Numbered from the stretch's first letter, positions 1 through 8,903 are shown. The stretch: DNA of 64,000 bases from an uncultured bacterium (GCA_905215465.1 CAJMPT010000006.1:11323-75322); one strand, 5' to 3'. A program made the numbers and translations. The notes: generated from the letters alone by a model not told the origin.

Positions 1-183
1 GGCGGCATGGACGCCGACGCCTGCGAGCTTCTTGACTGCGGCGTGGACGCCCTCGTTCCCACCGTCATCGACGCGGCTTCCATCGAGGAGGTCCTCGCAA
101 ACGCCGAGCGCAACTTCAGACTTGCCGCCCAGCGCGTCTTCTCGCTCGTTTCCCTTGGATGCAAGATGGGAGAGAACCAGTGA
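1..183 (+). CDS. Probable glycerate kinase, C-terminal 60 residues (5' end outside window)
   Basis: The reading frame is open from the first base and ends at TGA 181-183. The 60 visible residues contain GVDALVPTVIDAASIEEVLA followed by a helix rich in Ala and Arg. This matches in pattern the last strand and helix of glycerate kinases (the GlxK/GarK family), which convert glycerate to phosphoglycerate. The family assignment rests on this short tail only. The stop codon overlaps a GTG start (GTGA, 180-183) of the next gene, so the two are probably translationally coupled. No catalytic residue is visible. Confidence 0.6.
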   Translation, partial: GGMDADACELLDCGVDALVPTVIDAASIEEVLANAERNFRLAAQRVFSLVSLGCKMGENQ

Positions 184-1796
184 TTTCCGGATCTCGCTGC
201 TGGAGCCAGACAATCCAGCACGGCATGGGAAGCGTCACGCTCTCCGGCCGTGAGGTCTACAGCTTCCAGGGCATGAGGCCGAGCATCTACCACCTCCTGG
301 CAGACACGGCGGCCCGCACCCCGGACGCCATTGCCATCGTCGACGACTGGGGTCGCAAGACCACCTTTTCTCAGCTTCTTGCCCACGTAGACGACCTCGC
401 GGGCCTGCTGGTCAGCGAGGCTAAGGTCGCCCCGGGCAGCCGCGTGGGCCTGCTCATGCACGCCGACCTCGAGTTTGCGGTGGCGCTCTTTGCTATCTCC
501 AAGGCCGGCGCCACCTGCGTGCCCGTGCCCACCAAGTACCGCGAGCCCGAGGTGGTCTCCCTCATGCAGGCCGCCGACCTCACCGCCCTGGTGGCGGGGG
601 AGGAGTTCGAGCGCTGGGTGCCGTCGCTGCCCCTGCGCCCGTCCGAGATCGTCTTTGCCCGCGAGGTGGAGGACGGCTACGGCTTTGCGCAGGCCCAGGG
701 CTTCTCGTCTCTGTGCGAGCCCGTCGGCGGCCTTGACGACGCGGCCATCATGATGTTCACGAGCGGCACCACATCGCGCGCCAAGGGCGTCGTGCTCACC
801 AACGGCAACGTCATTCACGCCGCCATGGTCTACCAGCGCCTCATGGGCACCACGCCGGCCGACTCCTGCCTCATCCCCATCCCCGTCTACCACGTGACGG
901 GGCTCATTGCGCTGCTCATCCAGTTTGTGTACGTGGGCGCCACCACCTACCTGCACCGCCTGTTTAACGCCCGCCGCGTCCTGGCCTGCGTGCGCGACCG
1001 CAAGATCACCTACCTGCACGGCTCTCCCACCTCCTTTGCGGAGCTCCTGCCCCTGCGCGCCGAGTTCCCCGAGCTGCCGAGCGTCCGCTGCATGCTCTCT
1101 GGCTCCAGCTACGAGCCCGTGGGCACCATGCGTCAGTTCCACCAGTGGATGCCCACCGCCACCTTCCAGGTGGTCTACGGCATGACCGAGACCGCCTCCC
1201 CGGCGCTTCTCTTCCCGCTGGACTCTCCCACGTCCGTCTTTGCGGGGGCCACGGGCAAGCCCGTTCCCGGCGTGGACGCAAGAATCGTGGACGAGCGCGG
1301 CCGCGAGGTGCCCTGGGGCGAGACGGGCGAGCTGCTGCTGCGCGGCGCCTGCGTGACCTCCGGCTACTTCCGCCACGACAACGGCGAGGTCGAGCCCGAC
1401 GGCTGGCTTCACACCGGCGACGTGGCCTACGCCAACGAGGAGGGCATGGTCTGGGTGGTCGACCGCCTGAAGGACATGATCAACCGCGGCGGCGAGAAGG
1501 TCTGGTGCTCTGCGCTCGAGGAGGTCCTCTGCGAGGTCTCCGGCGTCAGCGAGAGCTGCGTCGCCGGCATCCCCGACGAGCTATACGGCGAGGTGCCCGT
1601 GGCCGCCATCGTCCGCGACCCTGGCTCCGACATCACCGGCCCGCAGATCTCCGAGGCCCTGGCGGGCCGCATCGCCCACTTCAAGATTCCCGTCCACTAC
1701 GTCTTTGTGGACAAGATCCCCCAGACCAGGGGAGACAAGCCCAACCGCGCCGCCGTCCGTGACGCCGTACTGGCAACCCTCGACCATGAGAGCTAA
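180..1796 (+). CDS. AMP-forming acyl-CoA synthetase/ligase
   Basis: This is a 538-residue ANL-superfamily enzyme that activates a carboxylic acid with ATP and loads it onto CoA. The P-loop FTSGTTSRAKG lies near residue 193, the A5 motif YGMTE near 332, GWLHTGD near 407 followed by DRLKDMINRGGEKV, and the C-terminal catalytic lysine in GDKPNR near 519. I chose GTG at 180 because GGGAGA sits just upstream and the codon overlaps the previous stop. Alternatives are ATG 273, where similarity to the family begins (MRPSIYHLL), or an ATG at 159. The substrate cannot be read from sequence; the neighbouring CoA-transferase, hydroxyacyl-CoA dehydrogenase and thiolase suggest a short-chain or hydroxy acid. 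Confidence 0.85.
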   Translation: MISGSRCWSQTIQHGMGSVTLSGREVYSFQGMRPSIYHLLADTAARTPDAIAIVDDWGRKTTFSQLLAHVDDLAGLLVSEAKVAPGSRVGLLMHADLEFAVALFAISKAGATCVPVPTKYREPEVVSLMQAADLTALVAGEEFERWVPSLPLRPSEIVFAREVEDGYGFAQAQGFSSLCEPVGGLDDAAIMMFTSGTTSRAKGVVLTNGNVIHAAMVYQRLMGTTPADSCLIPIPVYHVTGLIALLIQFVYVGATTYLHRLFNARRVLACVRDRKITYLHGSPTSFAELLPLRAEFPELPSVRCMLSGSSYEPVGTMRQFHQWMPTATFQVVYGMTETASPALLFPLDSPTSVFAGATGKPVPGVDARIVDERGREVPWGETGELLLRGACVTSGYFRHDNGEVEPDGWLHTGDVAYANEEGMVWVVDRLKDMINRGGEKVWCSALEEVLCEVSGVSESCVAGIPDELYGEVPVAAIVRDPGSDITGPQISEALAGRIAHFKIPVHYVFVDKIPQTRGDKPNRAAVRDAVLATLDHES

Positions 1797-1818
1797 GAGC
1801 TAGGAAGGAAATCCGAGA

Positions 1819-3414
1819 ATGGCATCCAAGACCCTTCAGGCAAACTTCGTCACTCCCGAGCAGGTGGCCGCCGGCATCAAGGACGGCTCCACCATCTGCA
1901 CCATCGGCATGACGCTCGTCTCTGCCTCCGAGTCCAACCTCAAGGCCATCGAGAAGAGCTTCCTCGAGACCGGCCACCCCTGCAACCTCACCCTGCTGCA
2001 CTCCTGCGGCCAGTCCGACCGCGCCCGCGGCATCCAGCACCTTGCCCACGAGGGCCTGGTCACCCGCATCATCGGCTCCCACTGGGGCCTCCAGCCGCGC
2101 TGGATGGACATGATCGCCAACAACCAGGTAGAGGCCTACTGCCTGCCCCAGGGCCAGATCGCCCAGCTCTACCGCTCCATGGCCTGCGGCCTGCCCGGCA
2201 AGATGAGCAAGGTCGGCCTGGGCACCTTCATCGACCCGCGCGTCGAGGGCGGCAAGATGAACGACCGCACCAAGCCCCTGCCCGACATCTCCGAGGTCAT
2301 CGAGCTCCACGGCGAGGAGTACATGTTCTACCACGAGGTCCCCATCGACGTCTGCCTCATCCGCGGCACCGTCTGCGACGAGATGGGCAACCTCACCACC
2401 ACCGACGAGGCCATGAAGCTCGAGGTCTTCAACGCCGTCCTGGCCACCAAGCGCTACGGCGGCAAGGTCGTGGCCCAGGTCCGCGAGGTCGCCGAGACGG
2501 GCACCATCAACCCCAAGGACGTCACCGTCCCGGGCGTCTTCATCGACGAGGTCGTGGTCTGCCCCAACCCGGAGGAGGACCACCGCATGACCTCCTCCAT
2601 CTACTTTGATCCCTCCTACGTGGGCAAGCTGCGCGTCCCGCAGTCTGCCGTTGAGCCCGCGCCCTTCAACGAGCGCAAGTTCATCGCCCGCCGCGGCTGC
2701 GAGGAGCTCTACCCGGGCTGCGTGGTCAACCTGGGCACCGGCATCCCCAACGACATGGTGGGCCGCGTCTGCGCCGAGGAGGGCCTCTCCGACAAGGTCA
2801 TGATCACCGTTGAGAGCGGCATCTACGGCGGCGTCCAGCTGGGCGGCATCGACTTTGGCATCGGCCAGAACCTGCTTGCCATGGTCAGCCACCCCGAGCA
2901 GTTTGACTACTACGACGGTGCCGGCGTCGACGTGACCTACATGGGCATGGGCGAGCTCGACGGCGACGGCAACGTCAACTCCACCAAGATGGGCCCGCGC
3001 TGCGCTGGCGCCGGCGGCTTCGTGGACATCACGCAGAACGCCAAGACCGTCGTCTTCCTGGGCACCTTCACCGCAAAGGGTGCCAAGTACTCCTTCGAGG
3101 ACGGTAAGCTCACCATCCTGCAGGAGGGCGCCATCAAGAAGATGGTCTCCCACGTGGGCCAGCTCTCCTTCAACGGCCCCGCGGCCCGCAAGAAGGGCCA
3201 GCGCGTCGTCGTGGTCACCGAGCGCGCCGTCTTCGAGCTCGTTCCCGAGGGCGTCATGCTCGTCGAGATCGCCCCGGGCGTGGACCTTGAGACCCAGGTC
3301 CTGGACATGATGGACTTCACGCCCATCATCTCCCCGGACCTCAAGGAGATGGACGCGTCCCTCTTCATCCAGGACGGACCCTCCGGTCTTCTCGCCGGCT
3401 TCGAGGCCAAGTAG
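1819..3414 (+). CDS. Acyl-CoA:acetate/3-ketoacid CoA-transferase (YdiF-like, family I)
   Basis: The 531-residue protein has fused alpha and beta subunits, as in YdiF and propionate CoA-transferase. The catalytic glutamate is Glu332 in TVESGIYGG, with the glycine-rich NLGTGIPNDM oxyanion segment before it. It would move CoA between acetyl-CoA and a short acid such as butyrate, 3-hydroxybutyrate or acetoacetate. AGGAAGG at 1802-1808 is the ribosome site. It lies 22 bases after the acyl-CoA ligase, so the two are in one transcript. A perfect hairpin directly follows the stop. Confidence 0.9.
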   Translation: MASKTLQANFVTPEQVAAGIKDGSTICTIGMTLVSASESNLKAIEKSFLETGHPCNLTLLHSCGQSDRARGIQHLAHEGLVTRIIGSHWGLQPRWMDMIANNQVEAYCLPQGQIAQLYRSMACGLPGKMSKVGLGTFIDPRVEGGKMNDRTKPLPDISEVIELHGEEYMFYHEVPIDVCLIRGTVCDEMGNLTTTDEAMKLEVFNAVLATKRYGGKVVAQVREVAETGTINPKDVTVPGVFIDEVVVCPNPEEDHRMTSSIYFDPSYVGKLRVPQSAVEPAPFNERKFIARRGCEELYPGCVVNLGTGIPNDMVGRVCAEEGLSDKVMITVESGIYGGVQLGGIDFGIGQNLLAMVSHPEQFDYYDGAGVDVTYMGMGELDGDGNVNSTKMGPRCAGAGGFVDITQNAKTVVFLGTFTAKGAKYSFEDGKLTILQEGAIKKMVSHVGQLSFNGPAARKKGQRVVVVTERAVFELVPEGVMLVEIAPGVDLETQVLDMMDFTPIISPDLKEMDASLFIQDGPSGLLAGFEAK

Positions 3415-3441
3415 TTGACAAAGGGACAGTCCCTTTGTCAA
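3415..3441. repeat. Perfect 12-bp hairpin, GGGACAG family
   Basis: TTGACAAAGGGA (3415-3426) pairs perfectly with TCCCTTTGTCAA (3430-3441) across a CAG loop, starting at the base after the CoA-transferase stop. No T-tract follows, so it is more likely a processing, attenuating or mobile hairpin than a complete intrinsic terminator. Related hairpins with the same GGGACAG core occur at 44754 and 45387. Confidence 0.8.
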
Positions 3442-3556
3442 CCCGCGTAGATTAGCCCGGGCCCGACAAGAAACCTCGGAGTCTGGGTTGCACCACATAG
3501 CGTCACCTGCACCAAAGCAACATGCAAAGGTAAGAGCACCAAGGAAAGGAACTGAC

Positions 3557-4411
3557 ATGGACAACGTCAAGGTTGCGGTTATCGGCAGCGGTCTTATGGG
3601 TGGCGGCATTGCCCAGGCCTGCGCTCAGGCCGGCTTCACCGTGGTCAACATCGACATCGCCCAGGCCCCGCTCGACAAGGCCCAGGCCCTTGTCGCCAAG
3701 CTCCTCCAGAAGAAGGTCGACAAGAACAAGATGAGCACCGAGGACCGTCAGGTCATCCTCGACCGCCTCACCTACAGCACCGACTACGCCGAGCTGGCTG
3801 GCGCCAAGTTCATCATCGAGGCCGTTCCCGAGCGCCTGGACTTCAAGCAGTCCACGTTCCAGAAGATGGACGAGTTCGCCGACGAGGACGCCGTCCTTCT
3901 GACCAACACCTCCGGCATCTCCATCGACGAGATCGCCGCCTCCACCAAGCGCCCCGAGTCCGTCCTTGGCCTCCACTTCTTCTATCCCGCCCCGGTCATG
4001 AAGCTCGTCGAGATCATCCGCGGCGAGAAGACCTCCGACGAGGCCTTCGCCAAGACCCACGAGTTTGCCGACGCCATCGGCAAGACCTCCGTCGATGCCC
4101 CCAACACCCCGGGCTTCATCGTCAACCGCGTCATCAACCCGTACGAGAACATGGGCGCCTGGCTCGTCTCCGAGGGCGTCTCCGCCAAGGACGTCGACAC
4201 GGCCATGAAGCTGGCCTGCAACCACCCCATGGGCCCCTGCGAGCTCATGGACTTCGCTGGCATCGACGTGGTCTACGCCTCCCTCATGAACCTCTACGAG
4301 GGCTTTGACCACGACGAGCTCTACCGTCCGGCTCCCGTGTTCAAGGAGCTCATCGACGCCAGCAACCTCGGCCGCAAGACGGGCAAGGGCTTCTACGACT
4401 ACTCCGAGTAG
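3557..4411 (+). CDS. hbd: 3-hydroxybutyryl-CoA dehydrogenase
   Basis: This 284-residue NAD(P)-dependent enzyme interconverts acetoacetyl-CoA and 3-hydroxybutyryl-CoA. The N-terminal Rossmann motif is GSGLMGGG (residues 10-17), the catalytic His140 lies in [15 protein letters not shown], and NTPGFIVNR opens the helical C-terminal domain. Length and motifs are those of clostridial Hbd. ATG 3557 was chosen because AAGGAAAGGA precedes it; an upstream in-frame GTG region gives no family similarity. It sits between CoA-transferase and thiolase genes. No crotonase gene accompanies it, which is unusual for a full butyrate pathway. Confidence 0.93.
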   Translation: MDNVKVAVIGSGLMGGGIAQACAQAGFTVVNIDIAQAPLDKAQALVAKLLQKKVDKNKMSTEDRQVILDRLTYSTDYAELAGAKFIIEAVPERLDFKQSTFQKMDEFADEDAVLLTNTSGISIDEIAASTKRPESVLGLHFFYPAPVMKLVEIIRGEKTSDEAFAKTHEFADAIGKTSVDAPNTPGFIVNRVINPYENMGAWLVSEGVSAKDVDTAMKLACNHPMGPCELMDFAGIDVVYASLMNLYEGFDHDELYRPAPVFKELIDASNLGRKTGKGFYDYSE

Positions 4412-4520
4412 CCAAGGCTCAATCCGGGCGCGGACTTCTCGCCTGCGTCCAAGCGTTCCAACAGTCACCAGCCGGGCCGGCAGGCCACGCGCCCGCCGGC
4501 CCTAGAAAAGGGGAGTGAAC

Positions 4521-5738
4521 ATGAGCAACCGCAAGTTCGAGAACAAGCCCGAGGACATCGTCATCGTCTCCGGTGCCCGCACCGCCGTCGGCAAGTTCGG
4601 CGGCAGCCTGAAGACGCTGTCCGCCATCGACATGGGCTCCATCGTGGTCGCCGAGGCCGTCAAGCGCGCCGGCATCGACCCGTCCGTGGTCGACGAGTGC
4701 ATCATTGGCCAGGTGGGCTCCTGGGGCGAGAACGGCTTTGTCGCCCGCGCCATCAGCCTGAAGGCCGGCCTGCCCAACGAGACCTGCGCCTACTCCGTCA
4801 ACCGCCAGTGCGGAAGCGGCCTGCAGTCCATCGCCGACGGCATCATGGAGATCAAGTGCGGCCAGTCCGAGGTCGTCGTCGCCGGCGGCGCCGAGTCCCT
4901 CTCCCAGCTGCCCTACTACGTGCCCAGCGCCCGCTGGGGCGCCCGCATGGGTCACAAGCAGTTTGAGGACGGCGTCATCGACATCCTGACCTGGCCGCTC
5001 GACCACTCCCACAACGGCATCACCGCCGAGAACGTGGCCAAGAAGTTCAACGTCTCCCGCGAGGAGCAGGACGCCTTTGCCGCCCAGTCCCAGCAGCGCG
5101 CCTGCAAGGCCGTCGCCGAGGGCGTCTTCAAGGACGAGATCGTCCCCGTTGAGATTAAGGGTCGCAAGGGTGCCGTCACCGTCTTCGACACCGACGAGAA
5201 CCCCCGCGAGGGCGTGACCGCCGAAAGCCTCGCCCGCCTGAAGCCCTGCTTCGTGACGGACGGCACCGGCACCGTCACCGCCGCCAACTCCTCCTCCCTG
5301 AACGACGCCGCGGCCGCCGTGGTCATCATGACTCGCGCCAAGGCCGAGGAGCTCGGCTGCACCCCGATGGTCTGCATCCGCGACTTCGCCGTTGCCGGCT
5401 ACGAGGCCTCCCTCATGGGCTACAGCCCGTACTTCTCCTCCAAGAAGCTTGCCGAGAAGCTCGACCTCGACCTCACCGACATCGACTTCTTCGAGATCAA
5501 CGAGGCCTTTGCCTCCCAGGCCTTCGCGGTCTCCCGCGACCTCGGCCTTGACCCCGAGAAGGTCAACATCTACGGCGGCGGCATCTCCATCGGCCACCCC
5601 ATCGGCGCCACCGGCACCATCCTTGCCATCAAGTGCGCCTACGAGCTCGCCCAGCGTCACCCCGAGAAGCAGGATGCAATGGTCTCCATGTGCATCGGTG
5701 GCGGCCAGGGCATCTCGATGTACTTCACCAAGGAGTAA
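4521..5738 (+). CDS. thlA: Acetyl-CoA C-acetyltransferase (thiolase)
   Basis: The 405-residue type II thiolase condenses two acetyl-CoA molecules or cleaves acetoacetyl-CoA. The acylated Cys97 lies in NRQCGSGLQS, His359 in GGGISIGHPIGATG, and the second active-site Cys391 in MCIGGGQG. NEAFASQAF is also present. AAGGGGAG at 4507-4514 selects ATG 4521; the in-frame GTG at 4515 is too close to that site. With the upstream dehydrogenase and CoA-transferase it forms a module between acetyl-CoA and C4 hydroxy or keto acids. Confidence 0.94.
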   Translation: MSNRKFENKPEDIVIVSGARTAVGKFGGSLKTLSAIDMGSIVVAEAVKRAGIDPSVVDECIIGQVGSWGENGFVARAISLKAGLPNETCAYSVNRQCGSGLQSIADGIMEIKCGQSEVVVAGGAESLSQLPYYVPSARWGARMGHKQFEDGVIDILTWPLDHSHNGITAENVAKKFNVSREEQDAFAAQSQQRACKAVAEGVFKDEIVPVEIKGRKGAVTVFDTDENPREGVTAESLARLKPCFVTDGTGTVTAANSSSLNDAAAAVVIMTRAKAEELGCTPMVCIRDFAVAGYEASLMGYSPYFSSKKLAEKLDLDLTDIDFFEINEAFASQAFAVSRDLGLDPEKVNIYGGGISIGHPIGATGTILAIKCAYELAQRHPEKQDAMVSMCIGGGQGISMYFTKE

Positions 5739-6016
5739 GGCCTCGCCGGCCGGCCTCCGGCTCTTCACTCCGCTGCGAACAGTCCTCGCCGCACAAAGCG
5801 CGGCTGCGGAACTCGCATTCAACATAGGGGTTACCCCGCGGGTCAAGCTGGCCTACGTTACCGCCTAAGGACAAGAGTGCGCGGCTGCGGAACTTGCGGC
5901 GAGAAGAGCCGGCAGGCCGGCCCTGTGGGGTTATCCTTGCAACCGCACGGCCGCCACGCACCACGGGGGCCAGTTGCTAAAAGCCTAATTTAGAGCAAAG
6001 AGAGGATTTGCTTAGC
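5739..6016. other. Structured intergenic region with long inverted and direct repeats
   Basis: This 278-base gap between thiolase and alcohol dehydrogenase has no convincing ORF. GGCCGGCCTCCGGCTCTTC (5748-5766) is nearly the reverse complement of 5903-5922, differing by one extra base, so about 170 bases could be closed by a GC-rich stem. Inside it a 19-base word, GCGCGGCTGCGGAACTCGC (5798-5816), recurs at 5879-5897 with one change. There is no T-tract. It could be a leader RNA or a decayed mobile repeat; I do not recognise a known riboswitch. Confidence 0.5.
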
Positions 6017-7207
6017 ATGGTTAACTTTGAGTATCTCGTTCCGACCAAGATCGTGTTTGGCAAGGAGACCGAGAAGGAGGCCGGCCGTCTGATCAAGGAG
6101 TTCGGCGGCCACAAGGCCCTCATCCACTGGGGCGGCGACTACGTCCGCGACACCGGCCTTCTCGCCCGCGTCGAGGAGGGCCTGGCGGCCGAGGGCATCG
6201 AGTACGTCGAGATGGACGGCGTCGTGCCCAACCCGCGCCTGTCCCTGGTCAAGCAGGGCGTCGAGCTCTGCAAGAAGGAGGGCGTGGACTTCATCCTCGC
6301 CATCGGCGGCGGCTCTGCCATCGACTCCTCCAAGGCCATCGCCTACGGCCTCGCCAACGACTTTGACCTCGAGGACCTCTTCCTTGGCAAGGTGAGCACC
6401 ACCAAGATCGCCAAGATTGGCGCCATCTCCACCCTGGCCGGCACCGGCTCCGAGACCTCCAACTCCACGGTCATCAACATCGACACCATGGGCGAGAAGA
6501 TGCTCAAGCGCTCCTACAACCACGAGTGCGCCCGCCCTCTCTTTGCCATCATGAACCCGGAGCTCACCTACTCCCTGCCGCCCTTCCAGACCGCTGCCCC
6601 CGGCGCCGACATCATGATGCACACCATGGAGCGCTACTTCACCACCGAGCAGCACGTCGAGCTCTCCGACGAGCTTGCCGAGGGTCTCATGCGCACCGTC
6701 AAGACCTTCGTCCCGGAGGCCCTGGCCAACCCCAAGTCCTATCCCGCCCGCGCCAACCTGCTGCTGGCCGGTGCCAAGTCCCACGATGGCCTGACCGGCC
6801 TCGGCCGCGTCGGCGACTTTGCCTGCCACGCCATCGAGCACGAGATCGGCGCCATGTTTGACGTCGCCCACGGCGCTGGCCTGACCGCCATCTGGTCCTC
6901 CTGGGCCAAGTACGTCATCGACGTCGACCCCGAGCGCTTCGCCCAGTTTGCCGTCAACGTCTGGGGCGTCCAGAACAACTTCCACGACGCCAAGGAGACC
7001 GGCCTTCGCGGCATTGACGCCTGGGACGAGTGGTGCCACTCCATCAACCTGCCCACCAGCCTCCACGAGCTGGGCATCGATCCCACCGACGAGCAGATTC
7101 ACGAGATGGCCCAGGGTGCCGTCGACGCCCGTGGCGGCGACCACGCCGGTGCCTTCATGGAGCTCCACGTCGAGGACATCGAGAACATCCTCAAGAACGC
7201 CCGCTAG
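6017..7207 (+). CDS. Iron-containing alcohol dehydrogenase (butanol dehydrogenase/YqhD type)
   Basis: The 396-residue protein is a group III alcohol dehydrogenase that reduces aldehydes or oxidises primary alcohols with NAD(P)H. The dinucleotide motif GGGSAIDSSKAIAYG is near residue 97. The metal ligands are in GADIMMHTMERY and HAIEHEIGAMFDVAHGAG. ATG 6017 follows GAGAGGA with an 11-base gap; a TTG at 6008 is too close. It is probably co-functional with the CoA genes upstream as an electron sink, but the long structured gap before it may give it separate control. A strong terminator follows. Confidence 0.9.
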   Translation: MVNFEYLVPTKIVFGKETEKEAGRLIKEFGGHKALIHWGGDYVRDTGLLARVEEGLAAEGIEYVEMDGVVPNPRLSLVKQGVELCKKEGVDFILAIGGGSAIDSSKAIAYGLANDFDLEDLFLGKVSTTKIAKIGAISTLAGTGSETSNSTVINIDTMGEKMLKRSYNHECARPLFAIMNPELTYSLPPFQTAAPGADIMMHTMERYFTTEQHVELSDELAEGLMRTVKTFVPEALANPKSYPARANLLLAGAKSHDGLTGLGRVGDFACHAIEHEIGAMFDVAHGAGLTAIWSSWAKYVIDVDPERFAQFAVNVWGVQNNFHDAKETGLRGIDAWDEWCHSINLPTSLHELGIDPTDEQIHEMAQGAVDARGGDHAGAFMELHVEDIENILKNAR

Positions 7208-7223
7208 TCTGAGCTAGCGCCTT

Positions 7224-7264
7224 GGGGGCGAGGCCGTGGCTTAGCGGCCTCGCCCCCTTCTTTT
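7224..7264 (+). terminator. Intrinsic terminator after alcohol dehydrogenase
   Basis: GGGGGCGAGGCC (7224-7235) pairs with GGCCTCGCCCCC (7246-7257), followed by TTCTTTT. The 12-bp GC stem and T-rich tail mark the end of the fermentation gene cluster. Confidence 0.9.
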
Positions 7265-7368
7265 GGGACGTTTGACTCTCTTTGGAGGGTCGGTCCCGTT
7301 TTGGATATCATGGGAGTGTTGGAGGCCGCCCGAGGGGTGCGGCCGGACACGCAGACAAGGAGACCGCA

Positions 7369-7827
7369 GTGAGCGATTTCGTCAAGGAAGACAACGTCTT
7401 CGTCAACCAGGACGCCGAGAACCGCGAGGCCGTCCTTCGCTTCATCGCCGACCGTGCCGCCGAGCTGGGCATCACCGACGATGCCGATGCCGTCTACGAG
7501 GCCTTCCTGGCCCGCGAGGACATGGGCGAGACCGGCATGACCGACGGCTTTGCCGTGCCGCACGCCAAGACCGACGCCATCAAGCGCGCCGCCGTCATCG
7601 TGGTGAAGAACAACCGCGCCCTGGAGTGGCCGTCCTTTGACGACAAGCCCGTCGACGTCGCCATCTCCCTGCTCGTTCCCGACGGAGAGGCCGGCACCAC
7701 CCACATCAAGCTCCTCTCCAAGACCGCCGTCCTGCTCATGCGCGACGAGTTCAAGAACCTCGTCCGCAGCACCGACGACCGCAAGGCCATCGCCGATGCC
7801 ATCAACGCCGGCATCGAGGAGGACTAG
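7369..7827 (+). CDS. PTS EIIA domain protein, fructose/mannitol family
   Basis: The 152-residue single-domain protein belongs to the EIIA-Fru/Mtl/Ntr fold. The phosphoacceptor is His65 in DGFAVPHAKT, with the downstream LLVPDGEAGTTHIKLL segment typical of the family. The start is GTG 7369, with AAGGAGA five bases upstream. No EIIB or EIIC gene is next to it and it has its own terminators on both sides, so it may serve a permease encoded elsewhere or act as a regulatory EIIA. The in-frame upstream extension to 7282 has no family similarity. Confidence 0.88.
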   Translation: MSDFVKEDNVFVNQDAENREAVLRFIADRAAELGITDDADAVYEAFLAREDMGETGMTDGFAVPHAKTDAIKRAAVIVVKNNRALEWPSFDDKPVDVAISLLVPDGEAGTTHIKLLSKTAVLLMRDEFKNLVRSTDDRKAIADAINAGIEED

Positions 7828-7857
7828 CTCCCTCCCAGCCCAAAGCGGGTATCCTTT

Positions 7858-7887
7858 GCCCTGTCGGTGTGACCGGCAGGGCTTTTT
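7858..7887 (+). terminator. Intrinsic terminator after EIIA
   Basis: GCCCTGTCGGT pairs with ACCGGCAGGGC across a GTG loop and is followed by five T residues, 30 bases after the EIIA stop. Confidence 0.88.
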
Positions 7888-7939
7888 CGTTTCTCGCCGC
7901 CCGGCATGGGGCCTGGGCGCGCATAGGCTGGGAGGTCTC

Positions 7940-8521
7940 ATGTTCAGGCAGAAGACAGACAAGCGCGTGGCCGTGTTCTTTGCCGAGGGCTTCGAGGAGG
8001 TCGAGGCCATCTCCGTGGTTGACGTGCTGTTCCGCGCGGGCATCCCGTGCGACATGGTCTCCATCACCGGCGAGAAGAGCGTGACCTCCTCGCGCGAGGT
8101 GACGGTGATCTGCAACCGCAGCATCGAGGACGCGGACTTTGACTTTGACGCCTACGACATGCTGGTGCTGCCTGGAGGCATCCCCGGCATGCCCAACCTG
8201 CGCGATTGCGCGCCGCTCTGCAACGCCCTGGTGAGGTTTGCCAAGGAGGGCCGCGGAGTTGCGGCCATCTGCGCGTCTCCCTCCATCCTGGCCGAGCTGG
8301 GCATCCTGCGCGGGCGCCGCGCCACGGCCAACCCCGGCTTCCAGGACGTCTGCGCCGAGCACGGCGCCGAGGTGCTGCCGGGCGAGCGCGCCGTGCGCGA
8401 CGGCAACGTCATCACGAGCCAGGGCATGGCCACGGCCACGTACTTTGCGCTCGAGATCGTCGACTACTACCTGGGCAAGGACGCCGTCGACGACGTCTGC
8501 GAGGGCATCGTCCTCATGTAG
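7940..8521 (+). CDS. DJ-1/PfpI family protein (YajL/ThiJ-like)
   Basis: The 193-residue protein has the DJ-1 fold signature: an acidic residue in FAEGFEEVEA near residue 16 and the nucleophile-elbow cysteine Cys111 in AAICASPSILAELG. Related proteins act as protein or nucleotide deglycases, chaperones or redox sensors; which applies here cannot be read. GGGAGG seven bases before ATG 7940 fixes the start. It stands alone, with a terminator before it and a long inverted repeat after it. Confidence 0.88.
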   Translation: MFRQKTDKRVAVFFAEGFEEVEAISVVDVLFRAGIPCDMVSITGEKSVTSSREVTVICNRSIEDADFDFDAYDMLVLPGGIPGMPNLRDCAPLCNALVRFAKEGRGVAAICASPSILAELGILRGRRATANPGFQDVCAEHGAEVLPGERAVRDGNVITSQGMATATYFALEIVDYYLGKDAVDDVCEGIVLM

Positions 8522-8564
8522 CGGCCCGGGGCCGGCCGGGCGCCGGTTGGCGATGGAACTGCGG

Positions 8565-8675
8565 GAGCCACGTTTTGCGGGGTTTGGCAGGAATAAGCGT
8601 GCCAAAGCCTGCAATACGTGGCTCTCGGGCCCAAATCCGCCCTTCTCGCCTGCCAAACCCCGCAAAACGTGGCTC
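8565..8675. repeat. 27-bp perfect inverted repeat with a third, degenerate arm
   Basis: The 27 bases at 8565-8591 (beginning GAGCCACGTTTTGCGGGG) are exactly complementary to 8649-8675. A third copy at 8601-8624 matches the right arm at about 21 of 24 positions. The left arm could therefore pair either with the near copy (short loop) or with the distant perfect copy. No T-tract follows. The repeat-arm layout resembles REP/BIME elements. It lies in the 382-base gap 8522-8903, which otherwise holds only the leader motif and small dyads of the next gene. Confidence 0.85.
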
Positions 8676-8735
8676 AAGGAGGTGAGCCGAATCCATCGCC
8701 GGGACGCTCCTTCGGCGATGCCTCTCCTTCGCCGT

Positions 8736-8752
8736 GAATTAATGTCCGGTCG
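8736..8752 (+). promoter_or_regulatory. Shared leader motif, copy 1 (GAATTAATGTCCGGTCG)
   Basis: This motif lies 151 bases before the first gene of the defence island. Near-identical words stand in the leaders at 54546, 59777 and 63343. It is followed by a small hairpin (GTCTGCG/CGCAGAC, 8761-8779) and a TAACGC/GCGTTA dyad (8844-8866). Function is unknown; a regulator-binding site or a mobile-repeat end are both possible. Confidence 0.55.
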
Positions 8753-8903
8753 ATATGAGAGTCTGCGAGAAACGCAGACGGCGCTAGATAAAGGTCCCCT
8801 GACAGGTGTCTTTGACTCACTTGCCCGAATTGGTGACAGGATTTAACGCCGCTGCGTATAGCGTTAGCTGTCAAACTGGTTCGGCTGCGGGGCGAGGTGG
8901 CGT

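Noticed and set aside
1681..3609. 642-residue open frame antisense to the CoA-transferase
   Set aside because: High-GC genes with strong third-position bias leave the opposite strand open; the frame lacks family motifs and a ribosome site, and the plus-strand gene is certain.
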